A DNA stretch of 64,000 nt from Pelagophyceae sp. CCMP2097. Taxonomy: Eukaryota > Sar > Pelagophyceae. The translations under genes were made by a program, and so were the position numbers. Of the stretch, positions 11,401-22,370 are shown piece by piece. The stretch covers positions 271,765 to 335,764 of the forward strand of contig MU657183.1 in the NCBI GenBank assembly GCA_026770575.1, given 5' to 3'. Numbering within the stretch: position 1 is the first letter of the stretch; each line of letters begins with the position of its first letter. The notes below the pieces were generated by a model. That model was not told where the DNA came from, searched no databases, and saw only the letters and a list, made by a program, of their open reading frames with translations.

Positions 11401-14400
11401 TTGGGCCGACGCGAAGACGGTGACGGTGAATTCGTCGGCGGCGAACGCCGCGTTTTCGGTGCGGCACGCAGTGGCTTCGCAGGACGCCGCGTACGATTCG
11501 ATCCGATTGGATGAAGTCCAAGTCGCCGTCGAATCGACAGTGGACAAATCGCCGCCGCCGAAGCTGTACCGGGCGCGCTTCCTCGACAACGGCGCGGGTT
11601 TGCTCGTCAGATTCGACGCGCCGACAGACGGCGCGGACCTCGCGCCGTCCCAGAACATCTTCAAATGCGACGTCCTCTTCACCAACGTCGCCGCCTTTGG
11701 CTGCAAGGCCACCGGCGCGGACGGCGACTGCCGCTGCGAGTGGGCATCGGCGGCGCGCATCAACGTCACCGTGAGCTTTGGGCGGGGGGCGTCCCTCGTG
11801 CCCTACAGCGCCACCGCGTCGAGCGGTGGCGTCGTCACTATCAAGGGCGGCGTTGTCAAGGCGTCGAGAGCGAGCCTCTTCGCGCTCACACAAACGACGG
11901 TGGCGCTGCGGCCGCTGTCGCCCGTCAAGCCTGCCGTGGCCATCTCCGCGCCGTCGTCCGTGGGCCTCTGCGACGCCGTTTTACTAGACGCGGCTGGCGC
12001 CACCGGCGCGGGCTCGCGGCAGCTCAGCTACACCTGGGGATGCGTCGTCGAGGCGGCTAGCGTCACCGTCGACACGGCGAAGCTCGACGCACTCGTCGCG
12101 GCGGCGAACGCAAAAGGCGACGTCGCATCGTTGGCGCTGCCGTCAGTCGCGCTCACCCCGACGGCGACTTATTTCGCGACGGTGACGGCGGCCAACTTCC
12201 TCGGCGAGGCCACGACGGCGTCGCACCGCTTCTTCAAGTCGTCGGTGCCCGCGCCGGCGATCAAGTTCGAAAAGGCTGCGATGAGCATCTATCGATACGA
12301 GGCCAAGACGATTCTGACCGTCGTCGCGCTCCCCGACTTGCGGTGCACCACGTTGGACATCAAATCCCTCTTACTCGTCTACAACTGGACGGCCGTGCGC
12401 TTGGACGACGCGCCGAATGCCCTGTCGACCGAGCTGTCGCAGGCGAAGATTGCGGCCTACACGGCGTATCCGACCACGATGCGCTTGCCTGCAAACACCC
12501 TGACGGCGCCGAAGTCGTACCTCGTGGCCTGTACGACTTCTTTCTTCCACGACCCATCGATCAGCACGACGGCGTTCACGCGCATCAACGTCTTGTCGGG
12601 GGCTCTGGTGGCGATGATCAAGGGCGGTGTGGAACGGTCCGTCGCCGTCGGCGCCCGGCTCACGCTCGACGGCACCGACTCCAGCGATCCCGACGCCAGC
12701 GCGGCCGCGCTGGTCTACGCCTGGGCCTGCACGTCCGCGGGCACGGCGGCGACGGCGGGCGTTTCGTTCTACGAGGTCGGCGCGGCGACGGCGACGACGT
12801 CTACAAACTTCGCAAAGGTCGAGGCCGTGTTCGACGCGCGGCACGACGGCGCGCGGCTCGCGTGCACGCTCGTCGTCTCCAAGCCGGGCCGCACTTCAGC
12901 GACGGCGTCGACGGTCGTGCTTGTGAGCGCGGACGTGGCCATGCCAATCGTCCGGGTCACGTCGGCCATCTCCGCACGGTACAACCCGTCGGCGGATACG
13001 TATGCGGCCATTTTCTTTGACTTTGCATCGCCCGACTCGACGCGCACGGTGGCCACTCGCTGGTCGTCCCTGGACGCGCCTTCCGGCATCTTTTCCAAGG
13101 CGGCGACGGCGTCGAGCCCGATGCTCATCGACCTGGGCTTCGCCGAGGCGCGCGCCGTCTACAGCCTGCGCCTGACGGCGACGGATTCTCTCGGGTCGTC
13201 TTCTTCGGCCGTCATCGAGCTGGTGATCAACGCGCCGCCGACGTCCGGGTTCTTCGCCGTCTCGCCGAGTTCGGGCGCACCCCTAGTCACCGTCTTCCGC
13301 CTTGAGATGGCGCTTTGGTCCGACGACGAAGGCGACCTGCCGTTTACGTACGGTTTTTCGTTTGCAATTCAGGCCCCGTTCGTGAAGACGCGCCACGTCA
13401 CTTTGGTCGCCGACTTTCACTCGTCGTCGTACCTCGATGCGCGGCTGCCTGTCGAGGCGTCGACGATCCGCGGCCGCGTCTACGACCGCTTTGGGGCCTA
13501 TGCCGAGGGGTCCTCGGACGTCGAGTTGAAAGCGGTTGCGCTGTCGGCCGCAGAGGTCGAGGCGCTGGCGAAAACGCTCGTCGACGGCGCGCTGGCCACG
13601 TCGTCGGGGTCCGAGCTCCTCGCCATCATCGCCGCCGTCGCGTCGGTGGTGACTGCGACGTATGATAATTCGACGAACGCGACGACGAGCGATGTCGATC
13701 AATACAAAAACTTGATCCAAGGCTTGATGGCAGACGCCACCATGGCCACGGCCCTCGTCGACACGTCGTCGTCGGCCATCGCAAGGGGCCAAGCCCTCGG
13801 CGCCCTCGAACAACTCACAGGGTCGTCCGTCCTCCTTACGGCCGCCTCTGCATCCGGCGTGCTCGACGTCCTCGCGCGGATCATGGCCACGGCGCCGGCT
13901 TTGGATGACGACGACGCCGCCGCCGCCGCGAACGCCGCCTCGCAGCTCGTCGACGCCGCGCTCTTCGACGCAGAGAATGCTCCGGAGCGGCGGCGCCTCG
14001 TCGCGCAAGCCTTTGGCCGCCGCCGCCGGCGCTTGCTGGCGGGGCCGAGGGCCGCGCCGTCGTCAGCGCCGTCGTCGGCGCCCAGCGCGCGGCCGTCGCT
14101 GCTGCTGAATCACACGGGGGGCTTTGATGCGTTTGCGGCTAACCAACTCGTCGACGTCATCGCCGCGACGGCGGCGGCGATGATCCAAGACTCGTTCGGC
14201 GGCCAATCAAAGTCCGTCGTTGCCAAGAATCTCGAGCTCGGGGCGTGGCGCACAGACTGCGGCACGCGGGCGGACGGCGGCTACTCGCTCGAGCGGGGCG
14301 GCGGCGTCCGAATGCCGGCGTCGGTCCTCGACGGCGTCGCCGGCGGGAGCTGCGCGGGCGCGGACGTGGACGTCAGAGTCTCGCGCATTAAAAACGTCTA

Positions 14401-17299
14401 CCCGCTGGACGACGCGACGAGCGCGCTGGTGCAAGTCGAGCTCGGCGCGAACACAAAGACGGCGGCCGTGGACGCGGCGGACGACCCCATTTTGATCACC
14501 ATCGACACGCTGGAGTACGAGGCGACGTTCGCGGCGGACTTTGACCCGTCGGCGCCAGCCCTCCAGCGCAACGGCACGTGCTTCAACGCCTCGCAGTTGC
14601 TCTTGTTTGACGACTGCCCCTACGGCGCCGCGGTGCACGACTGCGGCGACGCTCTTGTGGGGACGTTTTCCAACGGGTCGAACGTGACGCTCTACGCGCC
14701 GCCGCGCGGAGATGCGCCGCTCGCCGTGTCGGTGACGTGCCCCGTGCGTTTGCCGCGGTGCCTTTTCTGGGACCGCAACTTGAATGCATTTTCGGACGCT
14801 GGGTGCGTCGTCTTTGCCGCGACGCCTTGGAACGTGACGTGCGCGTCTTCGCACTTGACGGACTTTCGCACGCAAGCTCGAGAGACGGCGCCGACGTCTC
14901 GAACCGTGCTGAAGACTCTCCAAGGCATTTCGTTGACCGACCTGATGGAAGCAATGCTCATATGGATCACCCTTCTCGCCATCCTCGCCGCAATCGTCGT
15001 CGCCTGCTGCCACGGCCGAAAGCTCGACGCGCAGGACCGCGCCAAGAGGCACGACGCCCTCCAGACGGAGCGTTTAGAACAGTTCCAGGCCGGCGGCGTG
15101 TACGAAGGCGTCGGCCGAATCGACGTTTCAGAGTTCATGGGGCCCGCGGAGAGGCAGATCCTCTTGGCCCGGTGGCGCGCGGACCAGGCTCGAGGCTGGC
15201 TCGACCGAGACAAGGGCGACGTCTTCAAGGCGTATTCTCGAGCCGTGGAACCGTCTTCCTTGACCGACGTCGGCGACTTCGTCTGGTCGATGAAGCGGAA
15301 GCACCAGCTGATGCAGATCATTTATTTGGACGACGGCACTTTTTCAAGGCAGGAGCGCATCTTGGTCATCGCGGTGATGATCTTCACCAACTTATTTGGA
15401 GGGGCTTTCCTGATCCAGTTCCAGCCCGTGGACACTCAAGCGGCGTTGCTGTCCTGGCAGGTGGTCCGGGAGAAGCTGCAGTACACTTTGATCTCGTCGG
15501 TCGCCGCGGCGGTCTTGAACCTTCCGGTGGCCTACGCGTTCAAGTGCGCGCGAGTCGTCGACGGCGCGCCTTTTTCGTCTTCCAGAGTGGACCACCTGCT
15601 CTACACACCGGCGGTGGACGGCGGCGTTTTAGACGAAATCGCGCAGGGCGAGCTCCTGCTCAGACTCGACGTGCTGCGGGCGCTGACACTTGTGCACGAG
15701 GCAAAGTCAGCGCAGAAGCTGGCCGCAAAGGCTCTCCTGACCGAGTATTCGCGGCTCTGCAGCGGCGTCTGCCTCGGCGGCGTCCAGCGGGCGCCGACGC
15801 GGGCGGCGCGCGGGCGGTTTGTCTCGATCCATCTGTCGACGACTGCTCGGTACGAGGCCAACGTCGGATTCGCCGAGAGACATGCGGCAAGCGCGGAAGC
15901 TCTCCTGCGCGATGCGGTTTTGGAGCATTCGGACCGCAAGCACGCTTTGTCCTTGGACGAGCAGGCGCTGCTCGTGGCGGAAAAAGCGGAGACGCAGAAA
16001 TCCTTGCCGTGGTGGGCGACAAAGGTCTGGTCCTTGTTCGTCTCGCCTCTGCGCTCTTCGCTCAGCATCGGCCGCGTTGACCGGCCACTGCCCCGAATCG
16101 CGGGGCCTTTGCTCTGCCTTTTGTGCGTGGGTCTCTGTTTGGGGTCGGCGGCTTACGTAGTAGGCTTCGCAATCACCGTCAACAAATGCGCCGCCTGCGA
16201 CCCGCCCGAACAAGGCAAGAAGTACTGCCTGGCCCGCGGGGCTTTCGACCCGCCGAGGAGGTGCGCGGCGCAAAGGTGTTTTGGGTCGTTGACCAATTAT
16301 TGCGGCTCTGGGGCCAAAAAGACGTCTCTCGCCTGGCTCGAGTGCGCCGTCGCGGCGATCGTGCTCACGCTCATCGTCTCGCAAGCGCTGGAGATTTATA
16401 TGCGGTCACAGTTGCTGACGAATTTCATCAAGAGGTGCCTCGGCGCTCGAAAGCTCGCCCAACGCATTCAGTTCAACGCGCGAAACACCCGCCAAGCGCA
16501 AAAGGCGAGCAGCCGCGAAAAGGCAGACGCGCAGCGGCGCCACGCGGCAAGCAGAGAACCCAGCGCCGGCGCCGAGGATGAAAAGGAGGCTCAAGGCGCC
16601 CTGTCGCGATCGCCGCTATTCGGAGGCAGACTGTCGCCTCTGCGCACGGGCGTGGACCGCGGCGCCGCGCTCCGCACCGTCGCAGAGCCCCCGGACCGGC
16701 CCCCGGCCCAGTCGGACCCTCTCGAGGCCACCGCGCCGGCGGGCCGCCTCTCCCGAGCCGAGTCGTGGCACGCGGCCGACGCCGCCGCCGCCTGGGACCT
16801 GGACCGCGGCGAGGTGTGGTGCTGCCCCTGCGGCTTTAAATGCGCTCTGAAACAGCGCGAGGCGCACCTGCGCGACTGCGCCGCCTTCCGCGAGGCGTGG
16901 CGGTCCGTCATCCTCGGCTTCCTTTCGGCGACGGGCCCCGAAGAGTCGGCGCGCACCGTCTCGGACGTGGCAAGTCGGGCGGGGTGCTCCGCCGACGTCG
17001 CCCTCTGCGCGCTGGCCGAGTCGAAGGGCCTCGCCGCGCTGGCGCTGGAAAAGCTCCGCCACGCCGCGTACCGCGCAGAGCTCGGCGTCGTCGAGGTGGC
17101 CGCCGTGGGCGCGGTGGCGCCGGGGGGCGCGACGGCACCGGCGCGCGGCGCGGGAGCCAAGGCGAGCGCGGCCGCCGAGGCTCCCGCGCCGAGCGCGGCC
17201 GCTGACGAAGCGCGCGACGAGCCGCCGCGGTACCTCCGCGCACGTCTTCAAATCCATGTTTTGAAATCCGGCCTTGTGGCCCGTGTAAAGCCGCCTTAG
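8433..17299 (+). CDS. DUF285-Calx-beta-REJ-GPS polycystin-like membrane protein
   Basis: An uninterrupted frame runs from 8772 to 17299. It has no ATG at its start and is preceded by a CTCTCTAG acceptor at 8771. A leader exon at 8433-8538 (MVATVAWLFAGGATAQ, signal-peptide-like) joins it in the correct phase across a 233-nt intron, giving about 2877 residues. Counting from 8777, the order is: DUF285/BspA-like repeats 20-135 (SFMFSYNKAFNQDMSNWQ); Thr-Pro-Ala linker about 280-575; two Calx-beta-like modules about 700-930; REJ-like region about 1045-1600; GAIN-like region; GPS motif about 1989-2031 with CLFWD and SSHLTDF, so the H-L-T cleavage triad is kept; membrane spans near 2056-2078, 2193-2216, 2235-2258, 2440-2467 and 2516-2541; a cysteine/histidine zinc-finger-like motif near 2679-2705 (WCCPCGFKC..H..DC); and a UBA-like helical tail. 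No PLAT domain or pore region was seen. A surface receptor or adhesion role is inferred from polycystin-1/REJ relatives. Confidence 0.8.
8616..8702. repeat. Tandem repeat, about 19 nt unit, in the proposed first intron
   Basis: Four to five copies of CGAGGGCGCCCACCGAGAG lie in the stretch I read as the intron between the leader exon and the 8.5-kb exon. Confidence 0.8.
9617..10500 (+). repeat. Thr-Pro-Ala linker repeat with an internal duplication
   Basis: The coding DNA is a 12-nt-period array (CCGACGGCCGCG type) encoding APTA/TPTP repeats, typical of an extended, heavily O-glycosylated stalk. A block of about 145 nt (LAPTFAPTLTPT through VPVPTSAAPTYTT) occurs twice, at about 10005-10150 and 10312-10455, which shows a recent internal duplication. 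Confidence 0.9.
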
Positions 17300-18280
17300 T
17301 TAAGCCACGTGTGTTCTTATACCGCCGCTCTACGTGCCCCCTCAGCAGCCCGGGTGCCCCGTCCACTCCGTCGTGCGATGATGCGCTCGGCAAGGCGCGA
17401 AAAAGGCCCTGCGACGCTGGAGGCGGGGCAGGGACCTCGGCCGACTTTTGGACCATCTCGTGGCGCCACGGGATCCAATCCGATCCGAATCCGAGCTGGG
17501 GCCGAATCCAGCCCGAATCCAAATCCGAGCTGGGGCCCAACTTCCGCCGCCCAAGCCTTGACCGACTTTCCCGACGAGGACCGCCCGCCCAGGAGTAGGG
17601 ACGGTTTTCCCTCACAGGCGCCCTCGCCGTGCATCAACCTCCACGGCCGTTGAGGCTGCCGCGTGCGCCGCGGTTAGCCGTCGTGCACAGCACGCTCGTC
17701 CGTTGAGTTATATAGCAGAACGCGTGGATTATCGGGTTATCCGCGGGAACCCGTTTCGCCTTCGCCGCGCCCGCCGGGTCGCGGGTCCCACGGCAAGACC
17801 CGCGGGTCGGCGGGTTGGCGGAAACGCGCAAACCCGTCGATCCCGACCCGCGGGTGACGGGGCAAAGCCGTACCCGTCCCTGCTCCTGCGGCAAAGGCCG
17901 TCGCGACGGCCGCGGTGCTGGACCACCTCGAGTCGAGGCTCTCGAGTGCGGCTCGGGGCGGCCTCGTCCCGACGCTCTCCACCCGCGGGTGACGGGCCAA
18001 CCGTACCCGTCCCTGCTTCTGGTACGGGCGGTCCCTTTCGCGCGGCCCGCACCGCCGTGCGTCGCCCTTGCCGGCGCCCCGGGCGGCAGGGGCCCGGGGC
18101 TCTGGAAGACGCCGTCCCGGGGCTGGGCGACGAGTGGACGAGAGCCTCAGGGGTCGCGAGCCTCGACGCGGGTTTGCGGCGCTGGCGCGCCGGCGGCGCC
18201 GCGGTGACCGCGCGAGACCGGCCTCGATGCCAATCGTGCGGAACCCCAATTATGGGGAGCGTTCGGGTTCTTGAAGCAGA
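17300..18280. other. Intergenic; repeat-rich leader of cassette copy 1
   Basis: No gene seen. From about 17719 the sequence matches the leader of cassette copy 3 (about 57750 onward), so the homology of the two cassettes extends upstream of their first exon. Confidence 0.5.
17719..17890. repeat. Partial copy of the CCGTCCCTGCTCCT element
   Basis: GC-rich repeat with GACCCGCGGGT motifs ending in CCGTCCCTGCTCCT. It resembles the elements at 40200-40398, 41801-41974 and 57760-57920. A second, shorter copy ends near 18022 (CCGTCCCTGCTTCT). Confidence 0.6.
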
Positions 18281-18395
18281 TCTTGAAGAATCTCGCCGCT
18301 TTCGTCAGCAGCTTCGAAGCGTCGGAGATCTTGGCTGTAGTGCCGCTGCACGTGGCATTCGGCGCGGCGAGAGAAGGGCAAGGCGTTTGTGCACC
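18281..18395 (+). promoter_or_regulatory. Conserved block upstream of the GNAT-SET gene (copy 1)
   Basis: About 115 nt immediately before the ATG is kept in all three cassettes. It includes TCTTGAAGAATCTCGCCGC, TTCGTCAGCAGCTTCGAAG and CACGTGGCATTCGGCG. Its position suggests promoter or 5' leader function; no TATA box is evident. Confidence 0.5.
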
Positions 18396-18547
18396 ATGAG
18401 GCGCCGTGACAAGGCGTCTTCGCGTTCAAAAAGAGGCGGCAGCGATCGGCACTCGTCAGGCTCGGATCCGGACTACGCGGAAAAGGTCGCGCGCAAGGAC
18501 AAGCTCAAGCGCCGGGACCGCGTCGACATCGCGTGAGTCGCCTTGCG

Positions 18548-18805
18548 CGCGCCCCCTCGAGACGGCCCTTCCCCGGTGAACGCCCGAACCCCCGTCGTGG
18601 CGCGCGCGTCGGCGCCCTTGGAAAGTCGAAAAATGGCCCGTCATTGTTGAAGAAACTCGTTTCTTCTTCTTTGAAAGGGGGCTCATGGGGGTCCCTCTGC
18701 TCCACTCGAGAGCGTCCTTTCCCGGCGAACGCCCCAGCTCCGGTCGTGGCGCGCGCGTCAGCGCCCTTGGAAAGTCGAAAGATGGCGCGCCGTCGTTGAA
18801 GAAAC
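18548..18805 (+). repeat. Tandem 149-nt units inside the first intron of the cassette gene
   Basis: Two units share GGCGCCCTTGGAAAGTCGAAA and GTTGAAGAAAC. Copy 2 has about three units at 35430-35850, and copy 3 has at least one before its 505-nt gap. Length differs between copies, so the array expands and contracts. Confidence 0.8.
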
Positions 18806-20403
18806 GTCACTGCATGCCCCGCCTCGAGACCTGAATCATCGATTTCCACTAGGATCCTCGCCGCGCCACGAGCGCGAGCGCCTCGTGCACGACCTGTACC
18901 CGAAGCTCATCGCGGCGCTCAAGGACGTCGAGTTCGTCGTTTCCAAGTACAAGGGCTCCCTGCAGACGGCGGCCATAACCCGAGCCCGAGTTCGTTTTCA
19001 ACGGCGAGCTGACGGCATCCGGGGCGCCAAAGGTGGCGGAGATCCTGCGCTACAGCTGGAAGTACTGGTTCTCTGAGGGCTTCATGTGGCCCGAGGAGTG
19101 GACGCGGCGCAACGAGGAGGACGAGGAGGACTACGGCCCGCTCCCGAGCATGCCGTTCACGTGGGAGAGCCACATCATGCAGATCATCGACGGCACCGCG
19201 GAAGAGCTCAAGCTGCTCCTTTCGCTGGTCCGTACGTGGACCGACGTTTGTCGACGGAATCCAACTTTGCTTCTTTTCACACTCGTCCGGCATTCGTCTC
19301 GCCTAGGTGCTGCACAAGCTGTCGGCCGTCGTATTCCAGGCCGTCGTCCTGCCGAAGCGCCTCGAGTGGAAGGGCAAGGTCGAGCTGTCGGAGGTGCGTC
19401 TTTTGCATTCTGAAGCTTTTGCAGGGACGACGACCACCGATTTCCGGCATCCTCGCACCTTTGCGCATCACAGGAGCACCCGATCATCTTCTACGTCGAC
19501 GCGGCCGTCACGATGCCCGAGTTGCGCGGCCACGGCCTGCTGCACTTCGAGTCCGCACCGGCGCCCGATCTGCGCAATTTCACAAATCCGTCTTGTTTTC
19601 GAAAGAGGGCGGGCGGCACTGCGTGCAGAGTGTAGGGGGCATGTGTTTCACCCTTTCCCACCCCCCGGTCGACACTCACTCACCGACTCCTGGAACAGGC
19701 TCGACCTGATCATCGCGCTCGGCTGCCGCCTTGGCGTCGAGGCCATCGTGCTCAGCGCGACGCGGGCCGCGGTCAAGGTCTGGGAGCACGTCGGCCTCCG
19801 GCGCTGTGCCACCAAGGACTCGTCGAAGCCGACGCGGCTCGGCATGCTCTACCAGGCCTCGCTCGGGTTTCACGGCCGCGTCTGCACAATTTTGAAAGGT
19901 CCCGAAAAGGAGAGATGCATCCAACGACGAGAGATTCATGCGACTCGACGAGAGGAGAGTGTGCCGATGACCGTTTCACGAGCTCGTCTTCGACACTTCG
20001 CCGTCGCTCACAGTCATTCATCGATTCCTGCAGCCACGCGACCAAGGCGTTTGAGGACGACAACAACATGGTGGGCATGGGCATCTTCCTCGTCGACAAG
20101 GGCGGCCGGCTCGACCGGAAGCAGTTCAAGGACCAGCTGCGCGTCGTGCTCGGCAACTGCGGCAAGAAGCCCAAGGCGGACGGCACGACAAAGGAGCCGA
20201 CGCTGCTCTTCTCGCAGCGCTCCGACGACGACCAGGCCGCGGAGGCCTATAGCGGCTACCTCCGCGACGGCGGCGAGCCCTTTGAGCTCATGGACCGGCC
20301 GGCCGCGCGCACGCCGCGTCTTTCACTGATTCCTTTGTGCGACGGTCGTAAGGAGAATGACAAAAACACTTCTGTCAGATATACAATTCGCGACGCCAGG
20401 ACG

Positions 20404-21191
20404 GCCCCTAGACGGTCCGATGCGGCTCCTCTACGGTCCTATATTTGGCCCCTTGGTGGTCCCATACGAGCCCTCTACGGGCAGTCCTTTTGGGACCCTC
20501 TACGGTCCTCTACAGTCCTTGACGGTCCTTTTCTGGACCCGAGACGGTCCTATGCGCCCTCCCACGGTCCTACGTGGGCCTCGACGGTCCTACGCGGCCC
20601 CTCGATGGTCCTCTATGGGCCTTAAAAGATCCGAGGCGCCCTCTGGATGGTCCGTAGACGGTCCGAAGACGGTCCGAAGACGGTCCCTCAACGGTCCGAT
20701 GCGGCCCCTTGACGGTCCGATGGAGACTCGAGACGGCCGCATGCGCTCTCCACGGTCCGACGGAGGCCTTGACGGTCCCACGCGGCCCCTCGACGGTCCC
20801 TCGCGGCCCCTCGACGGCCCTAAATGGCTAGACGGACCCGGGACGGATCCGAGGCGGTCCCATGCCCCCCCACGGTCCGACAGGGGGCTCAAAGACCCTC
20901 CTCGACGGTCCTTCGTGGCCTCTAGAAAGTCGGAGGCGCCCTCTGAATGGTCCGATGCGACCCCTCGGCGGTCCGTAGACGGCCCATCGATGGGAAAGAA
21001 ATCGCCCAAACCCACAGCCTGGGGCTCATACGGAACCACATGGGCTCGTATGGGCTCTTCCTGAGCCCATACGTGCTCACGGGATCCCAAATGGACGCCC
21101 ATGCGGCGGCTCTGCATGCGAACGAGAGGCTCGGAAATATTTCCTTGCAAAGGGACGATGCGCGACGCCTCACCGCCCTCACCCTAGGACG
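20404..21191 (+). mobile_element. 788-nt insertion at an intron acceptor, minisatellite-rich, AGGACG flanks
   Basis: The insertion lies between two copies of AGGACG (20398-20403 and 21186-21191). The matching site in cassette copy 2 (33824-33829) has a single AGGACG and no insert. Copy 3 has the same insertion with 619 nt. The first three quarters is a GACGGTCC-core minisatellite. The last 200 nt is unique sequence shared with copy 3 (AGCCTGGGGCTCATACGGAA). The new acceptor AG is supplied by the downstream AGGACG, so exon sequence is unchanged after splicing. No clear terminal inverted repeat was seen. Confidence 0.8.
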
Positions 21192-21785
21192 ACGCCGTCA
21201 CGGGCAACAAGCCGAGCTGGTGGCGTCAGAAGTTCGCCGGCTCGCTGCCGCGGGACTGGCAGGGGCCTGAGTCGGCGATTTCTGCTTGGAAAACCCGAAA
21301 CGTCGACACAAAGGCCGTCGTGTGGGCGGCATCAGAGTCGAGAGGGTGCCAGGAAAGGTCCTTAATTGTCGCCGTTGAACGCGAGAGGCGGGGCGATTAT
21401 GGAGCGCCGTCGACCGACATTGCCACCCTAGGCCGGTGCTGAGCGTGGACAAGGCCAGGAAGGACGCGGGCTTCGGCCTGAAGACGACGGCCACCATGAC
21501 GCGGGGCGATGTCGTCGTCGAGTACCTGGGCGAGTGCGTCACCGAGGCCGAGCGGCTGAAGCGGCCGCCGACTCGCTACACGGTCTAGCTCGAGGGCAAG
21601 AAGACGTGCATCGACGCCGAGGAATCGGGCTCGCTGGCGCGGTTCGCGAACAACGCCTGCACGCACCCGAACACGTGAGGATACCAATGCCTCTGACGAT
21701 GATTGTCTTCATCCTCGAACGTTTTGCCACAAATGACTTTTTCTGCCGTAGGACGCTCGAGTGGCGCGCGCTCCGTATAGGTTAC

Positions 21786-22370
21786 TCGGGAGCCACGCGT
21801 GTCGGCAGCGCCTCTTTGGCGCGGACCACGCGGCAAGGCCCCGTCGCGCCGGCGATGCATAAGGCCTCTCGTCGTGGCCGCGACGGGCGCTTCGTCGGCG
21901 TCATCGCGGAGCGACGAGGAGTAACGCGGAAGGGAGCGAGGGAGAGTGGGAAAGGGAGCGAAGAGGAGTGAGACCCTTTCTCATACGACCGTCGGTACGA
22001 CGGTATGCACGCGCCTCCCTCGCCCGGGAACCCGCGGCGGCCTTTGCGAACGTCCCCTGGCCTCTGGTGGCCTTTGGGCGGCGAGTCACTGGCGACGACG
22101 TCCAAAGCCGGGGGACGAAGTCCAAAGCCGGGCGAAGAGGTCCAAAGTCGGGTTCTTCTTACAAACGTATACTCAGGCCCTTATGCAGCACCGGCCGCCG
22201 CTCGGCGTCGATCCATACCGCGCGCCTTCGCCTCGGTTTCCGCGCCGCCGTGGCCGCCGCGGGCGCGACGAGGCAGCTGCTTTGCGAGCGCGGCATTTGC
22301 GGCTCTGAAAAGCGAGCGGCGGCTCTGAAGAGCGTGCGATTTGCGGCTCTGAAGAGGGTGCGATTTGCGG
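21786..22370. other. Intergenic with small tandem repeats
   Basis: No gene seen. Positions 22096-22155 hold three copies of a GTCCAAAGCCGGG-type unit, and 22298-22375 hold about three copies of GATTTGCGGCTCTGAAGAG. The second array touches the stop codon of the minus-strand coiled-coil gene. Confidence 0.6.

Larger units (their letters stand above)
18396..21785 (+). pseudogene. Cassette copy 1: GNAT-SET gene, truncated and broken
   Basis: Exon 1 (ATG 18396 to about 18532) encodes a basic leader containing SDPDYAEKVARKDKLKRRD. Later exons encode an N-terminal conserved domain (VAEILRYSWKYWFSEGF..WPEEW..NEEDEEDYG), a GNAT-like fold (LDLIIALGCRLGVEAIVLSA, VWEHVGLRRC), a domain with GMGIFLVDKGGRLDR, and the start of a SET domain (LSVDKARKDAGFGLKTTATM, VVVEYLGECVTEAERL, RFANNACTHPNT). 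Lesions against the other copies: a 20-nt loss at the second exon start near 18852, a +4 frameshift near 18980, and TGG to TAG at 21586-21588 inside the SET domain. Similarity to the other copies ends at about 21780, before the post-SET exon. A lysine methyltransferase/acetyltransferase-type ancestor is inferred. Confidence 0.75.

Noticed and set aside
15050..15350. PLAT domain expected after the first membrane span of polycystin-1-like proteins
   Set aside because: The sequence between spans 1 and 2 lacks PLAT-like beta-strand motifs; it is charged and helical.
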